Source of the DNA: Sarcophilus harrisii
Taxonomy: Eukaryota; Chordata; Mammalia; Dasyuromorphia; Dasyuridae
DNA: 64,000 nucleotides
Direction of reading: 5' to 3'
Assembly: GCF_902635505.1 (NCBI RefSeq)
Contig: NC_045428.1
Coordinates: 431,807,106 to 431,871,105, forward strand
The position numbers and the translations under genes were made by a program. Shown here one piece after another: positions 10,318 through 20,802 of this stretch (position 1 is the stretch's first letter; every line of letters starts with the position of its first letter). The notes below the pieces were generated by a model. It searched no databases. It was given only the letters and a program-made list of their open reading frames with translations, and was not told the DNA's origin.

Positions 10318-10412
10318 ATGTGATACAGTCGGACAACATGATATCCTAGGTCTGCAACTCACTAGCTAGAGAACTTTGGGCAGCCCAGTTTTCTCCCCAA
10401 ACCCTTGATTTT
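10318..10412 (+). mobile_element. MIR fragment
   Basis: 'ctaggtctgcaactcactag' and 'gggcagcccagttttctcc' are MIR CORE-like. Short and diverged. Confidence 0.45.
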
Positions 10413-10414
10413 CA

Positions 10415-10495
10415 TTCAATAAAATAAACATTTATTAAATACTTATTTTATGCAAGGAACTAAAGTAGATGTTGAAAACACAAAGACAAAATGAA
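10415..10495 (-). mobile_element. L2 3' end fragment
   Basis: 'aaacatttattaaatact' and 'atgcaaggaactaaagtag' match the antisense L2 terminus. Confidence 0.5.
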
Positions 10496-10542
10496 ACAAT
10501 TCCAGATTTAATTCATCATTGGGATGAAACAAGTTTAAAAAA

Positions 10543-10974
10543 AAATCCTTGAAATGAGTAAAACCAGGAGATCATTGTACATAGAAACAACAAAATTATA
10601 CAATGCTCAATTCTGTTGGCTGTGACTCTTTCCAACAATGAGATGATTGATGCCAGTTGCAATGATCTTGTGATGAAGAGAGCCAGCTATACCCAGAGAG
10701 AGGACTGTGGGAACTGAGTGTGGATCATACATAACATTCTCACTCTTTTCGATGTTGTTCACTTGCATTTTGTTTTCTTATTAATTTTCTTTCCTTTTTG
10801 ATCTGATTTTTCTTGTGCAGCAAGAGAATTGTATAAATGTTTACATATATTGAATTACTTGTTATCTAAGGGAGGGAGTGGGGGAAAGAGGGGAAAATTT
10901 GGAACACAAGGCTATGCAAGGGTCAGTGTTGAAAAATTACTTATGCATATGTTTTGAAAATAAAAAGCTTTAAT
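10543..10974 (+). mobile_element. 5'-truncated L1, end of ORF2 and 3' UTR
   Basis: Starts at the codons for the SRTRRSLY-like end (gagtaaaaccaggagatc), then 'gccagctatacccagag', 'gatctgatttttcttgtg', a G/A-rich block and 'tgaaaataaaaagctttaatt'. A GA microsatellite directly follows in place of the A tail. Confidence 0.85.

Positions 10975-11008
<34 letters not shown>
10975..11008. repeat. (GA)n microsatellite at an L1 tail
   Basis: Sixteen or so GA units directly after the L1 end; tracts like this commonly grow from LINE tails. Confidence 0.95.
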
Positions 11009-11011
<3 letters not shown>

Positions 11012-12594
11012 TCACATAACAATGTGCCCTGTGGAGCCATTCTTGACAAAAAGTTAGTAGTGACAATAGGTACCAGCAGAGGCTATGTATTCAGCAGAGG
11101 TTGCACATCCAAAAGAAACTATACTTTCAACAGAGACAAAAGTTCAGCAAAAACTAGTTGGGAAACAAATGCAGGAGGAAAAGTACAGTTACATCACCAG
11201 AAGATACCAGTAACCCTATAGCAAAAGATGCATTTTTTTTTTTTAATCAGCAGAGGAAAGTTACTAAAATTGAGATCGAGAGAGGTTTCCTGTGAGAGGT
11301 GGGATTTTGATTAGGACACCAAACATAATTTTATATTTGATCCTGGAGATTGAAGAATTTTTTCTTGAGGAGGCTATTCTAAATTTTAACATCTGAATCT
11401 AACAAATTAACAAAAAATGAGCAATTACACAAAAGTAGAACAAAAAAAGAGAAATGCATGCAAAACTATGAATCATCTCTCTCGCCTCAGTGATCTGTAG
11501 GAAATCACGAACAATGGGTCTTTTTCCTCATGACTTTATTAAGGATAATCAACAAAACAATAAATCAAGACTTAGTTTGTAGCATTTGCCAATTTGAATG
11601 CTTAAATGCTCACACCCAAAATTTAATAATCAGCTGAGAATTAGTCTGAGTTAGTTCCAGGTCACCCTAATCTGCCTCAGGTGTTTTTATTCTCTCTTTG
11701 GTCATCCAAGGGGGTGTCTGTCTTGTTTATTTATCTTGGTACTGATTTTTCTAATGGATTCCATTTCCAAATGTCCATAGGTTTCTAGCTAAGTTTGTAA
11801 AAAATCTAGTGTGAAGTCATTTGCTATAATTTATCATCGGTCACTATTTAGTCTGGAGCTATTTTAAGGCCACCTAGCTGCTCTGGTATAATACTAGCTA
11901 TTAATATAACATGCCATGTCTTCACTAGTAGATAGAAGCCCCTGTCCAGAAATCTGTGAACCATGGAACAAATCAAGAGAAGTTACAAAGTCCATTTGAA
12001 TAAAGGTCTTTCTAGCCTTATTTTTTTTAAAGTGGAAAAATTGAAAATTTGCTCACTTATTCAAAACAAAAAGTCTTTCATATCCACAGAAGTTAGTAAA
12101 TAAATGAAATGCAAAACTCCAAGAGATGGTACAGGCTGAAATTACAAATAGACTCAAGTAAGGTTTAGATTAATTCATCAATGATAGATCAGGGATAACT
12201 TATTAAAGGTTAACTCTGGCATGTGTTGGATACATTAGGTGTAGACCTAGACTCTGAAAGCAGGGTCTTATCTTTCTTCAGTCAGAGGTGGGCTTCAAGA
12301 ACTAATTAGGTAAATAAGTCTGGACTTCAGCAAAATAAGTCAGCCATGTTCAGCTTGTGTCCTGGAGGCTGAAATTGCAGATGTTGCTCATTATAATGAC
12401 CTCCCCAAACCCTCCCTTTTCTGGAATCTGTGAATGGGTTAATTTTTAGCTTTGACTTTGGACTTCCATTCTGAGATTTAAGTAAGGCCCAACACCCAGG
12501 ATATCTTACCAAACAACTATGAAGTGAGAAAGTATTTTTTGCCGTTTAAAAAAAAAAATGTAACACTAACTCCTTATATACTAAGCACTTCTTC
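11009..12594. other. 1.6 kb unassigned sequence
   Basis: No repeat family recognised and no convincing frame. Near 11060-11150 a 'cagcagagg' word recurs loosely, not enough for a tandem array. An A-rich run lies at about 12547-12559. Confidence 0.45.
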
Positions 12595-12692
12595 ATTCAT
12601 TCCAAAAACTTTATGTAGAAGTAAGAATAAAACACCTACTATGTGTAAGATACTGTGTCAGGCACAGGAAAGTTCTTAAGATAAAAAAAGCA
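12595..12692 (-). mobile_element. L2 3' end fragment
   Basis: 'aaaacacctactatgtgtaag', 'actgtgtcaggcacagg' mirror the antisense L2 terminus. Followed at once by a forward MIR3. Confidence 0.6.
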
Positions 12693-12699
12693 TTTTCTT

Positions 12700-12862
12700 T
12701 GGCCCACAGAAGACAAGCATTCAAATCCTGGATCTGTTATTTACTACCTGTGTAAATTTGGGGAAGTCACATCATCTCTCTAGAACTCCATTTCCTTTTT
12801 GTAAAATGAAAGGGATAGGCTAAATGATCTCTAAGACCTAAATTTTATTATCCTATGACTCA
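12700..12862 (+). mobile_element. MIR3-type SINE
   Basis: 'cattcaaatcctggatctg', 'ttactacctgtgtaaatttg', 'tttttgtaaaatg' and the L3-like end 'taaatgatctctaagacc'. Confidence 0.75.
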
Positions 12863-13084
12863 CTGGTTCTTTGCAACTGTGACTAGTTATATTTAAGTTA
12901 GATTTTGTTGAAAAGTTGGAGCTGTCCGTGGAAGAAAGAAAATAAATGACTAGTTTGAACTTCCTACAAAACTGCACCTAAATTTTATTCAAAATGGACC
13001 CCTTTATGTAATGTAAATAAGATTTTTTAAAGTATATGAAATTGTACTTACATTTTCTATAAGATGCAATACAACACATTTGTG

Positions 13085-13246
13085 TATATAATAGTCAATT
13101 CTTTGAAGTTTGCGAAGTATTTTACATATATAGGTTCATTTGATTATTGAAGCATTCCTGAGAAGTGAGTGTTATTATTGTCCCTTTTTTTTTTTTTTTT
13201 TTTTTTTTTGGTTGATGAAGAAACTGAGAATGAAAGAGATTAAGAA
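13085..13246 (-). mobile_element. MIR/THER1-type SINE with poly-T expansion
   Basis: 'gaagtttgcgaagtattttac', 'gtgttattattgtccc', a 25-base T run (13185-13209), then 'gatgaagaaactgagaatg'. The T run lies where MIR normally has 'cccattttacag'. Confidence 0.72.
13185..13209. repeat. Poly-T tract within MIR
   Basis: An uninterrupted run of about 25 T, inside the SINE and not at its end. Confidence 0.95.
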
Positions 13247-13352
13247 AGCAGAATAAAATGATACAGTTGACAGAACCCCTGGCACTTTCTAGCCAAAGGG
13301 ACAGAGTTCAATACCTGCTTCAGATATTTACTACCTACATGACCTTGGGTGA
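13247..13352 (+). mobile_element. Truncated CORE-SINE
   Basis: 'gacagaacccctggcac', 'gggacagagttcaatacctg' and 'ttactacctacatgaccttgg' give head and first CORE half; then an antisense L2 end takes over. Confidence 0.6.
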
Positions 13353-13510
13353 GCCAGTCAGTCAATAAGTATTTATTAAGTGCCCACAACATGGAGAGAA
13401 CACTGCTAAGTGGTGAGGATGCTAAGAAAAGCAAAAGATGATGGTCCCTGCCTTCAGAAAGCTAACAATCTAATGGGGAGATAAAACACAAAGTAGATTA
13501 GTATATTTGA
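13353..13510 (-). mobile_element. L2 3' end
   Basis: 'caataagtatttattaagtg', 'ctgctaagtggtgagg', 'gtccctgccttcagaaagc' and 'ctaatggggagataaaac' give one of the better preserved antisense L2 termini in the window. Confidence 0.72.
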
Positions 13511-14024
13511 ATCAGTTACATTCAGTTTCAGTAAAAAGTCAATAGGGGGGAAAGAGTTTTTCTCAAGAAAAAAAAAAGTAAGGCATAATAAAATAGCAAA
13601 GTAACAATCATTCTGTGATTGGGAGTGAAGGGAAAATTATTCAAGAGGGAATTCTACAAGCCCAATGGCATGAAGCCCCTAACTAGCAGTTACTCTCAAT
13701 ACCATCCTAAACATAGAGATAGGAAACAGAGGGGTTCTGAATACTGGAAAAGTAAATAAGGTGATTCCTATGCCTGAGACAGAAAACAGATAGCCAGCTG
13801 CCATGTGGGACATTTTGACACTGAATGAGAATAATTTCTCCCTAAAATCCAGAACAGTGTTTTATATTATTGGATTGGACCTGAGTTATTCATTTCTTTT
13901 AATGGTTGCTTTAAAATATTTTTTAAAATAAGGGGGAATATTAAGCTTAAGTATCATAAAAAGGTATATTTTGTAATAAGGTATAGAAAATTCATAATTA
14001 TAAATCTGTGAATGCTTCGATTCA
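13511..14024. other. Unassigned sequence
   Basis: Possibly more antisense L2 near 13630-13680 (agggaattctacaag), otherwise nothing recognised. Confidence 0.35.
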
Positions 14025-14125
14025 ACAAAAAAGTGTCTAGTTTGAGCAGAGCATCCTGTTAGGCACTAGGAAAGAGTCAAATAGACTATGGTCTAGAAGA
14101 GAAATCAGTTAAAAACAAGATAATT
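14025..14125 (-). mobile_element. L2 3' end fragment
   Basis: 'agagcatcctgttaggcac' and 'gactatggtctagaag' follow the antisense L2 terminus at low identity. Confidence 0.4.
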
Positions 14126-14217
14126 ATACTTAATAATTAGATGGATCAATAGTTTCATGGGTGTCGATACTCTCTGCTGTTGAAAATTGTAACTCCTTTT
14201 TACTTTTTCATATTGTA

Positions 14218-14413
14218 CAATTTTGCTCATTCATCATTCAAGACATTCCATGACCCAGCTCCTTTTCACTAGCCATTTCCCATGCCTGGAATTCACTACT
14301 CCCTCTGCTTCATGGAGTTGTCTTCTTCCAAGACACAACTAAAACCTTTCCTAATCACTCCAGTGACTCATTCCTTCCTTCTGCAATTACCTTATATTTT
14401 ACTGCCTTATATT
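14218..14413 (+). mobile_element. L2 3' UTR, cut by a Mar1 SINE
   Basis: 'ccatttcccatgcctggaatt', 'ctcttcttccaagacac'-like sequence, 'aaaacctttcctaatcac' and 'ttaccttatattttac' are the sense L2 3' UTR. The Mar1 SINE starts right after. Confidence 0.65.
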
Positions 14414-14660
14414 TTGTTGTTGTTCAGTCATTTCAGTGGTATCTGGCCCTTTGCAAGCTTATTGGGGTTTTTTCTTGGTAAAGATACTGAAGGTATTTGC
14501 CATGTTCCTCTCCAGTTCATTTTATAGATGAGGAAAAGAGGCAAACTGGCTTAAGTGACTTGCCCAATTTCATAAAATTAATAAGTACTTGAGGCCAGAT
14601 TTGAACTCAAGGAGATAAGTTTTTCTGACACCAGGTCTGGCACTGTATCCTAGCTGCCCC
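14414..14660 (-). mobile_element. Mar1-type SINE inside L2
   Basis: Complete from the RTE-like end (gttgttgttcagtcatttc) to the head (cctagctgcccc). L2-like sequence ('ttacttgtagtttatattta') resumes after it. Confidence 0.88.
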
Positions 14661-14784
14661 TTACTTGTAGTTTATATTTATTCTGCATATATTTATATAT
14701 GTATGTGTAGCAGGGTACACTGGCATGGTCAGTCAATCATACTTATCTGTAGATAACCTCTCAGTCTGACATTTAACATTTGAC

Positions 14785-15290
14785 TTATTACTATATTTAA
14801 GTTTCATACCAGACTTTACAGCATTCCAAGATTATACTGGATATTTTCTTTCTTTAATAAAAATTACACTCTTTTTCATTAATTAATTAATTAATGAACT
14901 AGAGAACATCTGTTTCCCAATAGTAATTACTCCTTATTGTCTATATAGCAAATAGGTGGCCCAAATACTAAATATTTATTTATGCTATTTTATATATATT
15001 TGATGTATTATATATATATATATATTCTATATGAATTTAAGTATGTACATATAACAAGTCTACTATTTTATTTATTACTATATTTAACTTCATTATGCCA
15101 GTTCCCAAAACAATATAGTATTATATAGGATCTTCTTTCTCATAAATAAAATTGCAGTCGCTTCCTCATTCATTAGTTAATAAATCTATTGAGAAAATTT
15201 CCCTATACTAACTTCTCATATTTTCTATATAGTAAATAAGTATTTATAATTACCAAATATTCAATTTATTAACAAATGAAATAAATAATA
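14785..15290. repeat. Diverged 287-bp tandem duplication, AT-rich
   Basis: Unit 1 (from 14785) and unit 2 (from 15072) share, in order, 'ttattactatattta', 'ttctttct', 'aataaaaatt/aataaaatt', 'ttcattaatta/attcattagttaata', 'cctta/ccta', 'ctatatag(c/t)aaata' and 'ccaaata(t/c)'. The spacing is 287 bp. TA microsatellites near 14993-15030 separate the units. Identity is low, so the duplication is old or the units evolve fast. Confidence 0.6.
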
Positions 15291-15884
15291 AAGATGTGGA
15301 TACTATTTATGAGATTTGGGCTATGAGGAAGATCATAATTTGTCACCTCAAACCCTTAATATTAAAAGTAAATGACTATTCTTTCCTCGTAAAAACTCAA
15401 TATTACACGATTTAATTCAATCTTATAAAAACTCAATATTGCTCCATTCATTTCACTCTAGTGCTGATTAAGGTCTTTTAAAAGCTTCTTTATATTTCTA
15501 CTCAAGAAAAGAGATAAATTCAATCTCTAATGAAATAGGATAGATAAGCCCAACTTTTTCATTATCCTCTCCTCAGTCATCATAGGAAACAGTCTCATCA
15601 TAGGAAACAGTTTTTCTCTAATATACTACCAATTATTCCTATGCTCTTCATAGACTTCTATCTACAATATTTCTTTATAACACCACAGTTAAAATATATC
15701 TGCAAATTAATTTCTCATCTTCCTATCTGTCTCTTCTATAGATTCTTCATAAAGTCTCATGAATATACCATATTTGACTTCATAGAGAAAAGCACTTCAT
15801 AGCAAACCATTTTTTCAGCTTCCACCTTCTAGTACAAACTGCTTTTTTCAACATCCCATTTGGCCCTTAAAGATAAAACAAGTG
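15291..15884. other. AT-rich unassigned sequence with short direct repeats
   Basis: 'taaaaactcaatatt' occurs at about 15391 and 15425, and an 18-bp period repeat lies at 15577-15611. No gene seen. Confidence 0.45.
15577..15611. repeat. Exact 18-bp tandem repeat, two units
   Basis: The 17-mer starting 'tcatcataggaaac' occurs at 15577-15593 and 15595-15611 with one intervening c. Exact identity points to a recent slippage event. Confidence 0.95.
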
Positions 15885-16045
15885 TGTAACATACATGTTG
15901 TCTCTCCTGACAGAGTGAAAGCATCCTAAAAGCAAGGATTATTTTGGAATGAGGAGCTTGTATTTGTAACTCCTAGAGCTTAGCAAAATGACTGGCATAC
16001 AGTGAATATTTAACATAAGCTTTTTGATTAATTGGATCATTGAAA
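15885..16045 (+). mobile_element. L2 3' end
   Basis: 'acatgttgtctctcctgacag', 'aagcaaggattattttgg', 'tagagcttagcaaaatgactg' and 'cagtgaatatttaacat' follow the sense L2 end. Confidence 0.65.
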
Positions 16046-16334
16046 TGTAGGCTTTCAAATGCCAGACTGTGGAAGGACTGGTATGCTAAGAATTCCCTCA
16101 CCTTTCCAGCTTTTTCTCATATTCTCTCCCTGTATGTGTTCTGTTTTATTCCAGAAAGGTTGTAAGTTGGTACACTTAAAAGAGCCATTTTAGTAAAGTG
16201 ATAGAGAAAACAGAAACAAGAAATTAAAGAAAAAGTAAATGGTTGAGGAAATAGAAGTGTCATCTAAAGTCTATTTTTTTTAGATGTTTGATTATTGTCA
16301 AAGAGGACAATTAAACACATCTGGAGTGAAGACA

Positions 16335-16645
16335 TTAAATAAAAGTTGTTTTGGGGACTGGAGAGACTTTGGCATGTTTGTAAACAGAACAAACTAGCAA
16401 GAGATGAAAAATGCATGAAAAAGCAGAGGTGATCCATCCATGAGGCCCCAGAAGAAACAGAAAAAGGATTAAAGATCCAAGTAGAAAGATTAGCTTTAAC
16501 AAGGATTAAAGATACAGAAAGGGTGATTAGCCTGTTGCTCTAAAAGAGAAATGAATGAGGTAATGATACTGAGATGGTTTGATGAGTGGAGGAGAAAAGT
16601 TGAGTGATTTTCCCCTCTGTTGACTTCAATTTTTTCAGCAAAATA
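16335..16645 (-). mobile_element. Probable antisense L2, ORF2-proximal part
   Basis: 'ctttggcatgtttgtaaaca' and the purine-rich sequence after it resemble the far end of the long antisense L2 at 3003-4390. Highly diverged. Confidence 0.4.
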
Positions 16646-16761
16646 GACTAGACTAATAACTGGAAATGTAAGGTAGGAGATGGAGGAGCAGAAAAGGGGG
16701 TTGAGTGTTTGAGGAAAGAGGACAAAGTTCAGAGCCAGAACAGCAATAGAATTGTCATTAT

Positions 16762-16763
<2 letters not shown>

Positions 16764-16800
<37 letters not shown>
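16764..16800. repeat. (TG)n microsatellite
   Basis: Uninterrupted TG tract of about 18 units. Confidence 0.97.
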
Positions 16801-16801
<1 letters not shown>

Positions 16802-16802
16802 C

Positions 16803-16990
16803 TATAATTTCATCAAATCAAGGAGTTCTGGGTAGGTATGCTCTCTATGTACAGGTCAACACCAGCTCTGCAATTATAGTCTTAGTTGCCCGGGGCACTA
16901 AGAGGTTACACCCAGTATGTCAGGTGTAAGGTTTGAATCCAGGTCTCCCTGACTCCAAGGGTGCCAGACTCCAATCCAGTACCTGCATAA
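16803..16990 (-). mobile_element. MIR-type SINE
   Basis: 'gcactaagaggttacaccc', 'aaggtttgaatccaggtctcc' and 'ctgactccaagggtgccag' are the antisense CORE and head. The tail type is unclear. Confidence 0.6.
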
Positions 16991-17317
16991 TTTCATAAAT
17001 TCCAAGAGGCAGGAATAGGGGCGAACCAGATACTGAAAGTTACCATTAGTTAGTAGGTCAAGAATGATGGGAGATCTACAACAGAGAATTTTTTAGATTT
17101 TTAGATTATTTTCATAGAGCAGGTTATTTAAGTTAAAGACCATGAGCTTAACATGGCCTGTACACATTCACACGGGTCATCCTCCATCTCTGCAATATAT
17201 CCCCTGCTCATCCCTACCTTTCAGGTTCTTTATCTCCCTCAATGGCTCTGTTCAGTTTAGAGGCTGATACTGGTCTTACTGACCTCTCCAGTTGATGATA
17301 GAGTTTGGTCCTTCCTC
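16991..17317. other. Unassigned sequence
   Basis: No recognised repeat or gene. Confidence 0.4.
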
Positions 17318-17562
17318 ACAATTTTGCAAAGTACTTTACTGACATCATTTTTTTTGTTCCTGCTTTACAGATGAGGACACCCTAGGCAGTGGGTTAGTAG
17401 CTTAGGGACTTGCCCAGAGTCATTCAACTAGCTACTATTATTATTAGATACTACTAAGTATCTATTAAGCATTATTAGATACTATTAAGTATCTAAAGTA
17501 ACTTTTGAACTCAGGTCTTCAACTCCAAGTACAGAACTCCATCCCCTGGGCCACCTAGCTCC
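17318..17562 (-). mobile_element. MIR/THER1-type SINE with internal 31-bp duplication
   Basis: 'ttttgcaaagtactttactg', 'ctttacagatgaggacac', 'acttgcccagagtcattc' and head 'gggccacctagctcc'. Inside the CORE a 25-bp block is repeated (17440-17464 and 17471-17495) with one mismatch. Confidence 0.8.
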
Positions 17563-17564
17563 TT

Positions 17565-17735
17565 TTTGAATCCCCATCACTTAACTTTGCATTGTTTATA
17601 TACAAGTCAAACTGTCTACTACCTTTAGTAGAATGTAAGGTCCCTGAGAATACAGTTGTTTCTTGTGTATACTTACATCTCTGTCCAAGTGAATTCCTTA
17701 GTAAATACTGGTTAAATTGAATTGGCTGGAAATAA
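17565..17735 (+). mobile_element. L2 3' end
   Basis: 'tagaatgtaaggtccctgag', 'tacatctctgtccaag' and 'cttagtaaatactgg' match the sense L2 terminus. Confidence 0.6.
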
Positions 17736-17907
17736 AAAGGCATATAAGTCGTGATAGGCATGAAGAACAAGTTAGTATTAGTAAGAGATTAGTTGAACCA
17801 CAAAAATAAGAGATTATAATCAGGGAACAGAATTTCAGAATTTAGGATCTCATAGGGAATGCAGTCCTATAAGGTAGTGAGGTCTAAGAAATGAGTTTGT
17901 TGAGATT

Positions 17908-18105
17908 CAACATGACATAATGAAGAGGGCACTGGACTTAAGAGTTAGGAAAAACTGGGTTTCAAATCCTGCCTCAGACATCTACCAACTGTGTTACTCT
18001 GAGCAAGTCACACATCCTCTCCATGCCTCAGCCTTCCTCACCTGTCAGAAGGCTGGACCATGGTCTTCTAATGTCCCTTCAAGTTCTAAATCTATGATCC
18101 TATTT
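17908..18105 (+). mobile_element. MIR3-type SINE, near full length
   Basis: Head (gacataatgaagagggcac), 'ctgggtttcaaatcctgcc', CORE (gagcaagtcacacatcc) and the L3-like end (tcccttcaagttctaaatc, atgatcc). Confidence 0.82.
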
Positions 18106-19834
18106 GGAGCATTAGAAGAGGTACTTGAAGTATGGAGATAGAGACCATTAGGCCTCTAGAAGAATTATATTCATATATATGTATATATTAAAGGGGTTAT
18201 TAACATGAGTATTAAAATCCCCAAAGATAATGACTAGAGAGGCAGGAGAAGTATCTGTGAATGAGGAAATTAGTAGTGGATAGCCACAAAGATAATCATG
18301 GGAGTAGATATTAATTATATGGATGTCAAAGGAAAAATAAAATTTGAGGGATAACTGTACAAGAAATCCTTATCTAAATCCTGAGGAAAGTATATATCTT
18401 TTTGTTTAGTGCTATGGGACAGAAACATCAGATTTAAAGATCATTTTTCTCATATGCACAGCTTAAGTTGTTAAAACTCAAAAGTCCATAAGAACTTTAA
18501 AATATGTAATGCTTTTGTGTGATTTTAAACTATATTCATGCATATGTGCATCCAATTATATATATATGTATATACACATACAAACATATTATTTCCATAA
18601 CATTGTTGTTATTCTTCATCCTCCATACGCAAAAAGGACCAATGACATAACAATGTTGGGGTCTAGATTTAATGTGTTTAACTGTGACAGATCAATTCAA
18701 TACAAGATTTGAAAGGCTCTACCACAGGTTGGACACAAATAGTCCCTTTGAACATTTGGGATGGAGCTATCTTCAGATTTGAGTATCTCATGTTTCCTTC
18801 ATGCTACTGAGATTTTTTCTGCTTTGTTCACAGAGCAAATGTGAGCACATCATGTTAGGTGGTCCTATGCCAGCATCTCTCATGTCTCATAATTGATATT
18901 AAAATTCTTCAAAAAAAAAAACTTGAGTGTCCTTATATTGCTCCTTCTGACTTCCACGTGAGCACTTGCCTTATGTGAATTCTCCAAAAACACTCTTTTA
19001 AGTAAATGTATGTTTGACATTTGGGCTATATACATATACAATTATACATAGTAGATTCTACCAAATAAATTGCTTCTAATTTCATAATGAAATACAAGTT
19101 CCTACAAAAAAAAATGTTGAAAGTATATTTGATAATCTGAGGATAACTGTAACCCTCTCTTCTGTGATACTCTAATCTGTGTTATTTGTCCTCTTTACAA
19201 TTCATTCACTAAATATGCCAAACTTCAGTGAAATTGCAAACATCTATCATTCTTTCTACATAAATATATTTTCTCTAGTCTTCATCCCCAGTAATAAATA
19301 ACTGAAGACAAATTCCATTCTGTGCTGACACATAAGAAAGTTATTACAGAGTCTGAGAATGAAACTTTAAGCATTTTTTTTAAATGAACATTAAGTATCC
19401 ATGGTGTTATCTTTGACCTTGGGCCACAATGACATCCACTCACTTAGCTCTCTGTTCATCTATTCATTTCCTAATATTCTTTAGCTTATTCCTTCTATTC
19501 CAACCTGACTAGGGTATTGCTTCTCTCTCACTTTACTCCTTCCAAGAATAAGTGGCCCAAGTCAAAGTCATACACATCTTTCCTTACGTTCAATACCATG
19601 TCCACCCTTCAAAACTTAAATCTGATTTAATTACTTTTTTCACAAAAAAATTATCTCTATCACAAAGTTCCCTTAAATGGAAGTGAGGTGATGCTAATTT
19701 GCTCTTACCCATTATTCTATGTACATTCTCCTACTAAAGAAAAAAACCATTCATTTCTCTTCATAGTCATTGGTTCTTGAACATGGTCACTGCTTTAGAT
19801 TGTTTCTGAAATTGTTCTTTCAATAATTCTTCTG
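18106..19834. other. 1.7 kb unassigned, AT-rich
   Basis: No gene seen. The 19450-19780 part is pyrimidine-rich and loosely L2-like (ccacccttcaaaacttaaatc) but too diverged to call. TA-rich steps occur near 18555-18600. Confidence 0.4.
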
Positions 19835-19925
19835 CCTGTGTTACTTTGCCCTGTGGATGAGCCCTTGCCAGAAGGCAAGAGTCATATCTTCCAACTTTAT
19901 TTGTATAGTGTCCAGAACAGAATTG
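19835..19925 (+). mobile_element. Probable L2 3' end fragment
   Basis: 'gaaggcaagagtcatatc', 'ttgtatagtgtccagaac' follow the order of the L2 terminus. Confidence 0.4.
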
Positions 19926-19944
19926 TAAATCCATGAGAACTGAA

Positions 19945-20130
19945 TCAATGTTGCTTAGTGGATAGAAAGAAAGAAAAAAAAAAAAAAAAAAAGAAGGTAG
20001 ACTTCTGATTCTGTTAACTGAAAGACCTTTGAGAAATCATTCTTTATCTTCCATCTTTAGTTTTGTGTTCTGTAAAATGAGGGGATGCAGTCTAAATTGT
20101 CTCCAAATTCCCTTCCCTTATGACATCCTA
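19945..20130 (+). mobile_element. MIR3-type SINE with internal poly-A
   Basis: Head 'tgcttagtggatagaaag', an A-rich run at about 19976-19992, 'tgttctgtaaaatgaggg' and the L3-like end 'aaattcccttcccttatgac'. Confidence 0.65.
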
Positions 20131-20689
20131 GGACTTTTTGACAGGTTCCAATCCTGTCTGTAGAAAACAAACCACATGGACTAATGAATTTCAAATTCTG
20201 GGGAACTAAAGTCCTGAAATCTGAGGTGATAATAAGTAGGATAATATTGGATTCAAAGACTACAACAATAAATATATTGAATAAATTAATCCCACAAAAT
20301 CTAGGCATTTGTTGTAGGAAGCTAGAAATCTCTCTCTTCCCCCACACCAGGCCTTAGTGTCCATCTTTCAAAGCTACTAGATGCCCTTTCATACTGACTC
20401 CCCTCTACCCACTCCTGTAGTAGGTCCCTCAAAGCCACTCATCTCTGACTTTTGGATCTCGGTTCTAGTAATCATGAATCATACCACTTGAATGAGCAGA
20501 GTACAATCCTTCCCATAAGAGGGAGCACCACTAGAATTAATACCTGCCCTGCCCAATGGACTTCCTAAGGTACCCTGGGCCACCACTTGGGTATTGTAAA
20601 CTAACCTTCTATCATATATGAAGATTGCTGGACTTCACCATTCACCCTGTAGTGGTACCCTAGTGACCTGGGCCTTTCTTTTATATCTA
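20131..20689. other. Unassigned sequence
   Basis: Slightly richer in GC near 20380-20660 but with no recognised repeat or exon. Confidence 0.4.
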
Positions 20690-20802
20690 AATTTTTATAT
20701 GTATATTTCTTCACCTATCTCATTTTTCTATTTGTAGCCTCAGCACTTGACACAGTTTGGGGCACTTTAGGAAGCACTTAATAACTGCCTTTTCATTCAT
20801 CT
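20690..20802 (+). mobile_element. L2 3' end
   Basis: 'tatttgtagcctcagcac', 'ttgacacagtttggggcac' and 'gaagcacttaataactg'. Confidence 0.65.

Noticed and set aside
11060-11150. Recurring 'cagcagagg'-like word
   Set aside because: Spacing and sequence are too irregular to call a tandem array.
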